64,000 nucleotides of DNA from Aplysia californica (Eukaryota; Mollusca; Gastropoda; Aplysiida; Aplysiidae), in NCBI RefSeq assembly GCF_000002075.1, contig NW_004797491.1, forward strand, positions 501,993 through 565,992, given 5' to 3'. The translations under genes and the position numbers were made by a program. The stretch's first letter is position 1, and each line of letters begins with the position of its first letter. Below the pieces are notes generated by a model, which was not told the DNA's origin, made no database searches, and saw only the letters and a list, made by a program, of their open reading frames with translations. Below are positions 45,501-57,049 of the stretch, one piece after another.

Positions 45501-48500
45501 AGATATAAGGATCACAGATGTTTGATAGAAAAGAAGGGGCAAACCAAACAAGAGCACCCATCAACCATCTGCGACCAAAGTCTGAGGGAGAAGGGTCAAG
45601 TCTGTGTAAAGGATCTGACAATACCTTCCAGCTATTTCTCCAGTCTTTTGTGAGATTCGAGACAAGAGGAGAGTAGGTTTTTCATGTAAGAGAACAATGC
45701 CCATGCTCAGACCATTTCAGTCAGTTGTTATGGAACCCCACGAGCTGACACTTAAAGATTCCCAGCTGCTCATTAGGATTTACCTCATCACAGTCATCTC
45801 TTATCATTGCTTGGATAGCCTTAGTGACCAATGTAGAACCTGAAACAAAAATCAGATACAGGGATGATATTATTATTATGTGTGTATAGTACAACTATTA
45901 TATATATTATATGATAGTAATAGTGAAAATGGGAAACCCACTTATTAAATGAGACTTGAAATTTTATTTCAACTACAACGCCATGGTAACATTCAAGAAT
46001 CATTTAACTCTACAATTGCCAATCAATTTATATTCCATTTCATATACTTGAAAGAGCAGAAACTGGACAAAAATGCAGATGTTGTGATCATATTATTTTG
46101 AAATCCAAGGGGAATTCTGTAGAAATGATTGAAACCCAATATTAATCAAATTTAACACACACACACACACACAAATAAAAAATAGACATTAAAAAAAGGC
46201 TTCATGATGAATATCTTATTTACGATGAGAAAGCTGACATACTGGCCAGAGCAGCTGTAGTGAGGAGAGGAAAGCAAGCAATTTGAGATCAGCTTTACCC
46301 TTCCACAGAATGATTCGAATGCATCTGTGTGTGTTACAACAGAGCGGTCTGTTTGCAACTCCACAACTTTCAACATCATGAAGAAGTCACAGCTCGTGGA
46401 AAGACCACGAAAACTTCAGGGATTAACGGAAGATTTTGTTATCACCTTTAGATGAACAACAAATTAGCACAGAAGGTTCCAAAACCTCTGATTTTACTTT
46501 ATCTGTTCCCCCCAGTATTTCAAGTATTACTAATTCCCTTTAGAAATCTCCAATTGACGTACCAGTCTATAGAGTTCACACTTTTCATTTAGCATCAGCA
46601 AAGGGTAAGGAGCAATACTAGTGAAAATATGTATTTTCTGATACAAACACTTTTTTTCCTGTACCCTGACCCTCAAAATGTATTCATTAATTATGTTCTT
46701 ACATGATTCTTATACTTATCAGCTATGTAAATAGCCAAAAGAAACAAAACAAATCTCAAGCAGAGACAAGCAGAAACAAAGGATGCAAAACAAAACAAAA
46801 AAACACAAGAGGAAAGCACAAAGAAAGCAAAAATAAAGAACCTGGGAAGAGTTAAATTTGACTAAAACTTCCATTGCAGACACAATCTTCTTTTCCAAAA
46901 TTACGATTCAGATAAGTCAAATTTGAAGCCTCAGCAATGAACTGTCGTTCTTCCTTTCTGGGATTATTCAAAGTCAATATTTTTCCTATTAGGAATTAAT
47001 GAATTAATCTTCTTTTTTTTTTGGTAGAATACGTTTTCCAATGGCATTTCCTTAACGGGATGACCTCCAGCAGTAGTATGAGTAGAAAATTTTCAAAAAA
47101 ATACACTCTCTTGGGCATTTGGAGGTAACAGTAAAAACCCTCCACATAGGATTGTACAGCATAGTTCAAACAAAATGATGCCATGCTGCATATTTCACAA
47201 GCTGCTTTAGCTTCTTTGCTTTAGAAACTTCAAAAGGATTCCCATTCACCAAGGAAACTGCAATTTATGAGGCACTTTTGGCACGACTCGAACCCTCTGG
47301 ATTTTTTCTCTGCAACTTCTCAAAGAATTACATCTGTCAAAACACTATAAAACTAAATAAAACTGTTTGAAAGGGATCAGTATACAACAGGTTGTGCCAC
47401 TACCAGTGAACATGTGACTCCTCAAAGACGAGAGGGGCTAGTGTTAAAGGTAATGAAGCACCAGAGGCATTTGTTCAAGAGAATGCACCCATCAAAAAAT
47501 GTATTCTAATAATCATCAAAAACTTAATCACAGAACTGAAGAACGATCCACCTTTGATGCTTCAAATTTGACACATTCAAAAACAATAGTTGAACATTTG
47601 GGTTCTAATGTTAAATCTGCCATACAGAAAACATTGCAACTTGCTTCCCTAAATGGCAGAAATCATGTTCTGTAAAAAAAAGTGGAAACTGCAGAGGAAG
47701 TTCTATTCAAATTTTAAATGGTTCTCATGTCTTTCTACATGCCTGTACTTCAAGTAATTACCTATCTGCCTCCGTCTGTATTCTGAATCAACAGCCAGCA
47801 TGGCAATGTAACCTCTCCTTACCATCTTTTTATGCAAGTCCAATTTACACACAATAGCCCCAACACATTTGTTATCTGCTACAGCCTGTAGAAGAATAAA
47901 AGAAACACAATCACAATGTCAATAGTCAAAGATTCATTCATAATGATGAGATCTGGCACATTATAATATAAGGTTGTTGGTGCATTCCCAGCAACTGAAC
48001 ATATTCAAAACCAGTTGAAACTGATTTCAAGCACAAAACTTGTGTATAAATATATTTCATTAAACAGATGACAGTTCCTTTGTATGATTGCTATTCTGTC
48101 TTTAACAAATCAACTAATACATTTTATACACATTATTCTGATGGGTAACCACTGTAGCATACCACTTGAACAAGAAGTGGGTGTGCTGTGAAAAAAAGTT
48201 GAGTTTCAGAAAAGACGAGCACACCAGCACTACAATAGCCATTCATTCAGAACAGGAGAACAGTAAGACACACAGACAGAAATAACAGACGGAAAGAAAA
48301 AGATGTAATCTACCAGTGTTACCCATCAATCACAATCTGTGAAAAAAGCTTTAAGAACAAAATGAATGGATGTTTGAGAACCATGATAAGGTAATTTTCA
48401 AGATACAAGCTTAGAAGTCAGGAAAAAGAGGGATGTTAAGCAAATATGAATTATATTCTCATCACTCAGACTTCAGTAAAGGGCATCCTATGATTACTAT

Positions 48501-51010
48501 GAACAAGATCAGAATAATCTTCTCTTACTTATAACTTTAAATATATTATGAAATCAAGAGGGAGACATGATCTGAACACCACACACTCACCCATTTGACT
48601 GGCCATAAATATCAATTTAATGCAGTAATTTGTAATCATCCAATCTTACGTTATCATTATGTTTTGAATCATTCTTCCAATAAAAATGATAATAATAATA
48701 TAACACAATAAGATCACTTCTAAATAACACCCACTTTCTCACCAGGTGGCTCTAGATGTTTCATCGGTTGAGTTGCAAATGCCATGCTTGTAACAAATTT
48801 CATATTGTTTTTTTCATAGATGATACACCTACATGATCCTAAGCTTTCAGTCTGCAATTTGAGCTGCAGATTCTGCATTGTGCTTTCTCTTCAATTTTGT
48901 CGGCTTGCTTAAATACATGCCTAACAGTTTAAGTCAAACAGAACAGACAAAAGAGCAGAGTACAGCACACAGTTCATTACATGTTCTGCATTAGGATGGA
49001 GAAGTGAAAAAACAAAGCATGTGATGTCATGAAGCACATCACATATTACACGCTCACATGAAGGGCCTCAGATGTTGATTGACATAATAAATTAGCTTCA
49101 CAGGTAGTAGAGATCCTGTGAAAAAAATACACATTTTTGCTCTTAATCTTGTCACTATAGAGCGTAATAATAAAATAAAATAATATATATATGCCAAATG
49201 ATGAGTGAGAAAAATGAAGGCAAACAGAGCACTGACAATGCCTCTCTCTGGTCCGCAATAAACACACATCATGTGTGCTCTTATCTTTTTCTTCTGTTTC
49301 ACTCTCTTAAAGAACATAGAATCTAAAGGACTCGATGCATTGCATTATTTGCTGGTTGCCAGAGTAGGAACCGTACAAAGAGAGGAAGGTAGAGAAGGAG
49401 AAGGGAGGACAACATTACAGAGTGGACAGGAAAGACTATGGGTGACAATCTGAGGAAAGCAGAGGATAAAAATAGATGGCGAGAGCTGGTTTTCAGATGC
49501 AGTGGTGCCCCCACGATTGCCCCAACCACAGGATAGAAGAAGAAAAAGAAGTGAAGATTCAGACAACATAATAACCCTCAATTTTTTAAAACAAATTAGT
49601 AGAAGAAGGAGCATGTTAGTTTTCTTACAAAGCCAAGAAAAAATATCAGAGTCCGATTATTTTCTTTCGGAAAACCGCTTTTTTCAGCCATGTTCTTTTC
49701 TTTAGCAAACTCCACTGTATTCCAAGTCCAAGTGTATGTTCTACTGTTCTGACAAAACAACAAATATATACACAAATTGACAATCAGCGTGGCCGCACAT
49801 CACTCAACTGCCACCAGTGGCGAATTCAAGATGGTAATATCATATTATGAGACGAAACAGAAAACACTGGTTATTAGAAATACTATAAGTACATTAAATC
49901 AACCTCATTATACTGCCAGACTCCCTTACCACCAAGTTTTGAAATGTACAAAAAGGAACTCAATTTATTGAAAATAGCGGGAGCATAAAAATGCGATTTT
50001 ATGCAATGAACATCGCCTTCACATCACCATCCGCCAATTACCTGATACAGTCTATAAATTAAAGTAATGAATGTCAATTTTCCCCATACTGCCAGCAAAT
50101 GGCTGTCAAAGGTCCACTACACACAGTACAGGAAGCGGGTAAAATACATTGCCAGTTCATCAGCCTGACGACCTCAAGGCTTGTGGGCAAATGAAGCTTT
50201 TATGTGAGAGCTCACATTCATTTAAGTTGATGTGACAAATCAAACGCAGCCCAAGGACTGACAGACACAGGGCAGAAAAGTGTATTTATATAATACAGGA
50301 CAAGTACAAGGACTGTGACACATTACAGTAGAATATGACTATAACAGGACTTTCAAATGTAGACTGTAGGCTAGTTCCCGCTATAGGAATGCAAAGGGGA
50401 ATTTTACAGAAAAATCACCCACCACACGCTCTCCTTTTCTTTTACGTTAGGCCTAGCCTAGGCCTAGGGCTATGCCACATCACTTTTGGAGTAGCTAACG
50501 TAATGTGCCTCCCGCACCATCTTTCTCTGCCGTCTGCCCTACCTCACTTATCACTGGACTTGCCAATCACAACGCCACAACGTTGACTGCCTGTTTGGAG
50601 CCCACCTACAGCCCCACATCCCCTTCCTCCCTCAGCTAGAACTCGATCAATCGATCTCTCCAGCCCGGGACATCAGTGCTTTCTTGTCGTATCTCCATTT
50701 TTTTTAAACATTGAAAGTATGACTTCTTCTTAAGGACACTCTTTGTATGAGCTGTTCCACTGAAAATTTAAATTTAAAAAAGCACTGAGGTCACGCGCCG
50801 TATCCAAGTTCGGGCTTTTCCTTGCTCCATCAAACCCAAGCACAGTCAAGTGAGTTTAGATAGATACAAAAAAGGGGGATTCCGGTAAGGTCCCTGCAGC
50901 GGGTGCCGCTATAGTCATGTTCTACGGTACCACCTTTTGATCTGGCAGAAATTTATTTAAATTTTACGTGAAGTTGAGAGAGTGATTATAATTTGTACAC
51001 ACACACACAA

Positions 51011-51069
<59 letters not shown>

Positions 51070-54000
51070 AAAAATAGATATACCACATGTTCATGTGTAA
51101 ATCACCAACAAAAAGACTTTTCAGACATATCACACAATCATTTATCTCGACTTTTCGAAGTCAACGCTACAGTATTTAGAACCCTAAACCACGTCCACTG
51201 GCCCAAGCTTCATGCCTGCCCAGAGAGTAGTGGTACAACAAGGTGTTTGACTGTAGTGATCATTTGAGCTAAATAAATGGGGTTCAAACCACTTCGATAC
51301 AGATAAAGGTGAACATAAGAGTCAAGACACCAGCATGCAAAGAATGTTGAGATAGTTGGGAGTGGTAGCTTGGTAAGTCACACAGCTGATTGCTCTTCCT
51401 TACATATATAACTATCACCAAAGGTGTGCTCTTTTATATTTATTTGTTCACATAACCATGCACTCCGCGTAAACGCACACACAGGAGCCCTCATCATTTT
51501 ATTTAGTAGAGGTTTTACAGCGCTCGCAATTGCATATAAAAGGTCAATGAGCGCCAGAGGGTGGATGCCAACAGAGAAGTCTTTACAGGGTATCTGTCTT
51601 GCTCTGCTCACCTCTCTAGCTTTAACAGCACAAGAGTCAAGAGTGTGACAAACATATTAAAATAGAGGGAAAATAACGATAGTAACGATTAGGAAAGAAA
51701 AAGCAACTGTTCCCTGTTGTAGTCCAGGCACAGTTATGGGCATGACATTGTAGTTGAACAGCCTTTACAATTCTACTGTGCATAAATAAGAACAAGAAAA
51801 GTCCCTCATTTGGGAATGGCCTAAAGACACTTCAGTCAGTGGCACTGCCCCGGGGGAGAAGGAGCCCTCAGGATCATCATGCGTTTAGTTTAGGTGGAGA
51901 CTACTAAATTGTAATGTGTACAAGAAATAAAGTCTGGTAAATTTTCACTTTCATTCCCGCACACAAATGCACTGCCATGGGGGTCAAACTGCTGTATTTT
52001 ATTTTTTCTGTAGCAGATCACACATAGCCACTAAAACTGTCGTAAACCAATCATTTTCAAGAAAATGTCAAACTAACCGATATTAAATCCCATAGGTTAA
52101 AACGGGGGGGGGGGCGCCCCCTTGTAACCCCCAGATTTTTTTTAACTTCACGGGGGAAGGCCCCCCTGAAACCCTCTGATTGGTCCAAAGCGCGGAAATT
52201 AGGCTTAGCATATATACACGTATGATTAGCTCAAATAAAAACCATCAAATATTTCAAAAACTTAATTTGCAACTCAAATGAAGTCGATTTTCATTCAGCT
52301 TCAGTGCATCAATAAGTAGGAAATGAAGTGGCCATAATGCGTACGGTCCTACACTTCACATAAAAGCAGGCTTTGTGGGCGACATATTTATAAACTATCA
52401 AACCGGACACTACAAATGGACAAATTAAACCCTGGAAGGCGTGAGCCCGGCTACCCGGGAAGCGCCTGACTTCTTTGACCGGGAAGCACACAGACCCTAT
52501 AACAATATAGGGCATAGACGCTGACCCTTTTCAATGGAAAATTTCAGATTCCTTATATATGGAAAATGACATAGATCTAGTAAATTACAGGTCAAAGTTT
52601 TAAAAATAGAGACCAATGACTTTGCAAGTTATATGAATCTTGACCTCGTAGAGCGTCTCTTGGCCAAGATATTGATTGATAATGTGAAGCGGTCCAGCTG
52701 AGCGATTATCAAGGCCGAGAGCATACACCTAATTAGAGCAGGGTCGTATGCAGGGAGAGCCGCACGCATAGCCACGAGGCTATGCGTACATAGAGTAGTG
52801 CACATTCATAGCCACAGGCAAGCAGAAAATGGACACTTAGAGTACCTATGTGCGGGACGGGAGGGAAAGTAAAAGAATACCACAAAATTTATGCTGCTCC
52901 TGTTCCGCATTTTTTCAGTTGTCCTGCCCACTCTGAAAAAAAAATGGTGGCCCTCACGGAAGGCCTCTACAGCCTTTTAGACTGAAGTATCTGAACAACT
53001 TTGTACGATGTTATATGTGTGGCATCGTGGTGAAATCAGGCGCTCATCAAAATAATGAAATCAGAGAAATCTGCATTTTTCAGTCAGCTCGGTCATTTTT
53101 TTCTAATTTTTGTTACTTGGCTCAACACCTTTTACGTCCATATTAACACATTTCCATGTGAATTTTACTGGAAAACGATTAGAGGTTACAAAATATTTCA
53201 TTTCCAGTTTTAAAAGACTCTCAAGCTGCTGAAATTACCAAACTTTGGTGGCCATTTTCTTGCATATTTTACCTCTGAAACCAGGCGACCCCCACCTCTT
53301 TCAATTGCAAAAATATCTGAACTTCTATTCAAGATAGATGGGTATTTTTTTCATTGAAAGCAAGGCAAATGAAGCTTTCAGATGATACTATTAACTCCAC
53401 ATGCCCATAAATTGACAAGCGCCTGATTCCACCGCATCATGACACATAGCCTAGAGCTAGCTGGGATAGCTCTGAAATTACAGAAAGTACACATGATCAA
53501 TATTTTTAATAATAACATTTTTATCTGACTGAAAGATTTTTAAACATAATCACTCACCAAGAAGCATAATTTCGGCCAGTTGTGAATAAAATATCTGTAG
53601 GTATATATTGAATATGGCTCCGACAAATCTTTTGTAATAAGTCTCATTATGTCTGGCATTTGTCTTTCCGATCCATAAACAATGTATGTGATACCGTTTA
53701 TAATGCTGTTTGATGAAACAGTATGTTGATCTCCATCTAAGGAAGTTTTTTCAAGCTGCCCCAATAGATCATCAACTTCATCTCTGTTCACACAGGCACT
53801 TGTTTCTTCAGTTGACAGTCCTACAGTTGCTTTGACTCCTTTATCACAGGAAACTTCTACATCTTTACTTTCACGGTCAAGCACATTTATAGACTCATAA
53901 TTCTGACTCTGAGAACAAGAATGGGACCTTCCTTCTTGTGTGTTGTCAACATTATCACTGCTGCTACATTCATTCAACAGATGTTTTGATATCCCATTAT

Positions 54001-54448
54001 CTCCTATTATATGGGTGGCATGTGTAAGCCCATTTAGCCTTTCAGAACACTTGGCTTTGTCACTGATCTCACAGCAAGAGTTAGAGTTTGTACTGCCATC
54101 TGTGGGACCCAAACCTCCCTCTGAATCTGTGGTCCCATCCCCAGAATCTTGTTCACTTCGAACTAAAACAGGATCAAGGCCTGGATGATGTGGAGCGGCT
54201 GAAGACCCATTTTCCAAAACACAATCAGAACAGCTGGTTTCCTCGTCATTACTTTTAACAATACTGCATTGGATGTTCAGTGGGCTTTGGATAGTTGAAC
54301 CCTTCGACACAGAGGGAGGGTTAGGGACAGACGTTGGCACAACGAAAGCAGCCACAGGTCGAGAAGGGGTAGTGCTCGAGCAGCAGGTCGAACACTGCGA
54401 AACGCTGGCTGCTGAACTTGCAATAGGTACAGGGACCTTGTCTGTCAT
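42387..54448 (-). CDS. NAA30: NAA30, NatC catalytic N-acetyltransferase, four coding exons, 402 aa
   Basis: Exons on the minus strand: 54448-53558, 47885-47762, 45839-45784 and 42524-42387 (1209 nt with stop), all with GT-AG borders and matching phases. Residues 1-252 are low-complexity and rich in Ser, Thr and Asp. Residues 253-402 are a GNAT fold nearly identical to vertebrate NAA30: [75 protein letters not shown] and [13 protein letters not shown]30 is the catalytic subunit of NatC (with NAA35 and NAA38) and acetylates N-terminal Met followed by a hydrophobic residue on nascent chains. The acetyl-CoA loop reads RRRQIG (334-339), with Q where the Q/R-x-x-G-x-G/A consensus has Gly. It starts 4.1 kb from the divergent COA6 start. 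The human protein is about 362 aa, so the N-terminal tail is somewhat longer here. Confidence 0.96.
42940..43253. mobile_element. TTAA-bounded 314-bp MITE in NAA30 intron 3
   Basis: Ends read inward TTAACCCTTCCAGACCCATG and TTAACCGTTCCAGCCCCAGC: 16 of 20 alike. Non-coding, piggyBac-like by target. Confidence 0.7.
43518..45166 (+). mobile_element. 1.65-kb DNA element with 43-bp perfect terminal inverted repeats
   Basis: 43518-43560 and 45124-45166 are exact reverse complements: ATATGTGTGTGTG then CCTGGTGAAAGGGACCACAT and GTCGCATTTT. Inside is one short frame from ATG 44265, [20 protein letters not shown] then [14 protein letters not shown], reading as an acidic transposase-type N-terminus, with AGATCT tracts before and after. 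Perfect ends suggest a recent insertion. Family not recognised; target duplication unclear because the edge is a GT run. Lies in NAA30 intron 3. Confidence 0.8.
44265..44400 (+). CDS. Short acidic ORF inside the 1.65-kb TIR element
   Basis: 44 codons, [20 protein letters not shown] through [10 protein letters not shown] and stop. The Asp/Glu-rich start resembles the N-terminus of cut-and-paste transposases. It could be a first exon of a lost transposase or chance. No homologue recognised. Confidence 0.35.
45405..45575 (-). mobile_element. SINE-like family C copy 2 in NAA30 intron 3
   Basis: Plus-strand AAGAGTTTCACAGCACTTGA, then AATAAGGCCAT, GGAGATATAAGG, CACAGATGTTTGATA and CAAGAGCACCCATC. 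It ends about 200 bp from NAA30 exon 3. Confidence 0.65.
45784..45839 (-). CDS. NAA30: NAA30 coding exon 3
   Basis: 56 nt encoding [19 protein letters not shown], matching human GTNLVKKAIYAM and DCDE. Acceptor tttcag, donor gtaaat. Too short for ORF calling. Confidence 0.94.
45840..47761. other. NAA30 intron 2
   Basis: No element or exon supported. A short (AC)n is at 46156-46172. Confidence 0.5.
47762..47885 (-). CDS. NAA30: NAA30 coding exon 2
   Basis: Encodes residues 298-338 plus one base: [34 protein letters not shown] and RRRQI. Contains the beta-4 strand and the acetyl-CoA pyrophosphate loop. Acceptor ctacag, donor gtaatt. Confidence 0.95.
47886..50323. other. NAA30 intron 1, unassigned part
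   Basis: No conserved coding sequence. The 60-90 codon open frames around 49.0-49.7 kb overlap on both strands and lack family features. Confidence 0.5.
50324..50929 (-). mobile_element. MITE family H, copy 2, in NAA30 intron 1
   Basis: Ends TACAGTAGAATATGACTATA and (reverse) TACCGTAGAACATGACTATA, 18 of 20 alike. The interior is the reverse of copy 1 (CATCACTTTTGGAGTAGCTA). About 95 bp longer than copy 1. Confidence 0.8.
51013..51064. repeat. (AG)n microsatellite
   Basis: About 25 AG units in NAA30 intron 1. Confidence 0.96.
51508..51640 (-). mobile_element. SINE-like family B copy in NAA30 intron 1
   Basis: On the minus strand: CTTGTGCTGTTAAAGCTAGA, a middle part with CATCCACCCTCTGGCGCTCA, and the module GCAATTGCGAGCGCTGTAAA. 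Alignable with 11443-11560. No clear A and B boxes. Confidence 0.7.
51950..52180 (-). repeat. Repeat G copy in NAA30 intron 1
   Basis: Reverse of the 10.4-11.0 kb repeat: AATGCACTGCCATGGGGGTC, CTGTAGCAGATCACACA, AAACTGTCG, AAAATGTC and CCCCCAGATTTTT. Ends in a G/C-rich edge GAAACCCTCTG. Confidence 0.6.
53015..53447. mobile_element. 433-bp MITE beside NAA30 exon 1
   Basis: Left ATGTGTGGCATCGTGGTGAA and the reverse of the right end ATGTGTCATGATGCGGTGGA, both followed by ATCAGGCGCT: 22 of 30 alike. The right end is 110 bp from the NAA30 exon 1 donor. Confidence 0.6.
53558..54448 (-). CDS. NAA30: NAA30 coding exon 1
   Basis: Encodes 297 codons from [18 protein letters not shown] to NWPKLCFL and ends at a consensus donor gtgagt. 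Most of it is the disordered tail; the last 45 residues start the GNAT fold. Read-through of the donor would add only five residues before a stop. Confidence 0.95.
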
Positions 54449-55511
54449 TATTGGTTTAAGCGAGACGTTTTGGGTGTACTACTCTTCTCTCAATAATACA
54501 ATTAATAGGTAACTTTCACTCCACTCCAATCCACTTTGAAGGGTAACGTGTCCGTATCTTTCGTTTTCACAAGTTCATCACTGTTTCCATCATGAAACTG
54601 TTGAAATCTGCGCATGACTACAGTGGCTTATCTGTTTCCTGTGCCAGCCTGAAGTTTGAATCTAATGGTGTTGCTTGACTATGAACCAAGAAAATTAAAT
54701 ACCAAATTAACAACTCTGTGATCATATTATTTTAATAACTCCTTTGGACATTGCTGACTCAAAAAGTACTTTAAATTGAACATACTTTACTTCAAAGTGC
54801 ATATTAAAGGTTTTGATTGTCACAGTTTGATTTTGGAAAAAAAACTTTGCCCTTGTATTTTTGCAGGTAGGCCAAGGCCTCTTGTTTCTTGGCCTTTGGG
54901 CTTTTTTTGGGGGGGGGATCAAGAATCTAAATCTAGATCTAGTCTAGATCTAGATATAGAGGTAAGCCGATATAGATCTAGACTAGAGTCTAGCCTGCCT
55001 TGGCCAGCCTGATAATGTTATTGAATGTTAAACACACCCCTTTCCTTCTATTAGTTCTTATGATAATGTTGGGAAACTTCGAAAAAAAAGGAGAGGGTTC
55101 AAAGAAATTCGAATAGAATAAATTATCGATCTGAAAAAGTGTTAAATAAAACAACAACTAATGAGTCAGTAGAATGCAAGTCGAGATAAGATTGTATCGT
55201 TGACTCGGCATGAGTCAGTCTTCTTTTTTATATTCCGATCATATAAAACCGAAAGTAGATTTCTACGAGACTACGAGTACAAGTTCATTTTACGAAAGTC
55301 ATAGGCTAGAGGTCCATTCCCATTGCAGAAAGAGTTTGTGCTTGACGACGAAGTGGACAGCCGGGGAGAGTGATTTTTTGTGGTTGTAACTTTAACCCAG
55401 AAGCTTATAACGCTGGTCAGACAATTGGTGTGTACCGCGTACTAGAATCTAGGCTAGATCAGTTAAAACTACTAACAAGTAATTCTAAAAGTTAAGAAAT
55501 ATATATTATAT
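54449..55511. other. NAA30 upstream region
   Basis: Spacer next to the NAA30 start. Holds AGATCT-like tracts (54930-54985) and a G-run. No promoter motif is certain. Confidence 0.4.
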
Positions 55512-55725
55512 AGATTCTAGATCTAGATCTAGATCTAGATCTAGATCTAGATCTAGATCTATATAGGGAATAGAAGAGCCTAGAGGGCCTCTACTCTATT
55601 TTATATTTTATTAGGAAGCAGGGTGGGAATATTTTTTTGTGTTATAATATTCCCACCCGAGTTGGGTCACTTCTCATCTTTCCTATCTAGATCTAGATCT
55701 AGAGTCTAGATATCTAGAATCTGTC
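55512..55725. repeat. AGATCT arrays in the NAA30-COA6 spacer
   Basis: Eight or more near-perfect AGATCT units at about 55512-55562 and a shorter tract at 55685-55725. Confidence 0.9.
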
Positions 55726-55756
55726 TAGTTTTATAAGACGGGTGCTCTTTGGAAAT

Positions 55757-55883
55757 GGCCGTCATTATTCGGACTCGAGTCCGAATAACATTTTTTCATA
55801 TTCGGACTCGAGTCCGAATAAAAAAATTTCTTATTCGGACTCGAGTCCGAATATGAAAAAATGTTATTCCGACTCGGGTCCGG
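55757..55883. repeat. Compound palindrome with CGGACTCGAGTCCG cores
   Basis: Three perfect palindromes at 55765-55788 (24 bp), 55799-55820 and 55832-55853 (22 bp each), all centred on ACTCGAGT, plus a degenerate fourth to 55882. The whole is also a large inverted repeat: arms about 51 bp (55770-55820, 55832-55882) around an 11-bp spacer. It starts with GGCCGTCATTATTCGG. Confidence 0.93.
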
Positions 55884-56911
55884 AAAAAAGGAAGTGTCTT
55901 CGTTCTATAGATCTGTCTAACATTCAGTGCTTCCAATTTTCGGGAAGATTGAAGAATACCGGACCACTCGTACATTATTGCGCGAGAAAGTGGGTTGGGG
56001 GAGGGGGGGTTCAGGGGGGTCTCCCCCCTGACAAAATTTTAATGAATAGATCTACCGGTCCGAGATTCTCCTTTAAGAGATATTAAAAACGGGGAAATTA
56101 TGAATTCCTAAGATTGAGACATAGGCAAAGTCAGTCCGCTGGTCCGGTATTCTTCAATCTTACCCAATTTTCCGCCATTTTTTAGTTTCCCCCTCACCTT
56201 TTCTGCCGATCCGATGCTCGCCTCCTCATTGATACACCCCCCCCCCCCCCACCCCCCATGTTTCCCACTTTCTTTGTTGTAGAAAAAGGTAAAATTGAAG
56301 ATTAGCAGACCACCTGGCACCTGCATGTTATATTATGAGCTGTAGGCTGTGTAAAAAAAAAAAAAGACCGATTCGTTCAAATACACAAGCCTGTGTCATA
56401 TCGATTGTTTACCAAGAAAAGTTGTGTTGCTGTGTAGAGCTGAGCATACGGCAACTTTTGATTCCATAGACCAGCGCACAATTCATTACGTAGATCTACG
56501 TCAAGACTAGTTTATTATTGTAATAATGATCAGTTGCCGGGGGGAAAAAGACTGACGTGTATGCGACGTTCAACGCCCAGACCGATAGTGCCCCCCCACC
56601 CCCCTCCCCGACACGCACACAGCCACACGTGTGCAGGCCGCCCATCCGACCCCGACACACGCTAACGAGCCATCTTTAATTGCTTCTGATGACCTCTTGA
56701 CAAATATAAACATTTATTAGAAGCTCTATAACTTTTCAGGCCGGCTTCAAATTCATCATAAGATTAAAACTCGGCTCCTGCACCAAACGCCTTTTTGCCC
56801 GAAGTGATCCCGTTCTCTACCCAGCCTGAGGCGATTCACGAGTGAGGCAGGACAGGAAGCCGGATTCACGAGTCACAGGAAGTCGGAAGTGATGTCATGC
56901 TGGACAAGAAT

Positions 56912-56972
56912 CAGAGTCCGAATAACATTTTTTCATATTCGGACTCGAGTCCGAATAGTCACTTTGTTTGGA
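56912..56972 (+). repeat. Palindrome element, CTCGAG type, partial
   Basis: GAGTCCGAATAACATTTTTT, then a CGGACTCGAGTCCG palindrome, then GAATAGTCACTTTG. Same order as 57151-57230 without its left edge. Confidence 0.85.
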
Positions 56973-57049
56973 AATTGCCTTCCTTTTCTAATAATTTGCC
57001 ATGTAGGCTAAACGTGAAAATTGTTGGGTTTTTTTAAGTTAAAGGAAGA

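Noticed and set aside
49046-49705. Overlapping 60-90 codon ORFs as an extra exon cluster
   Set aside because: They overlap on both strands, have no shared splice phase and no conserved motifs.
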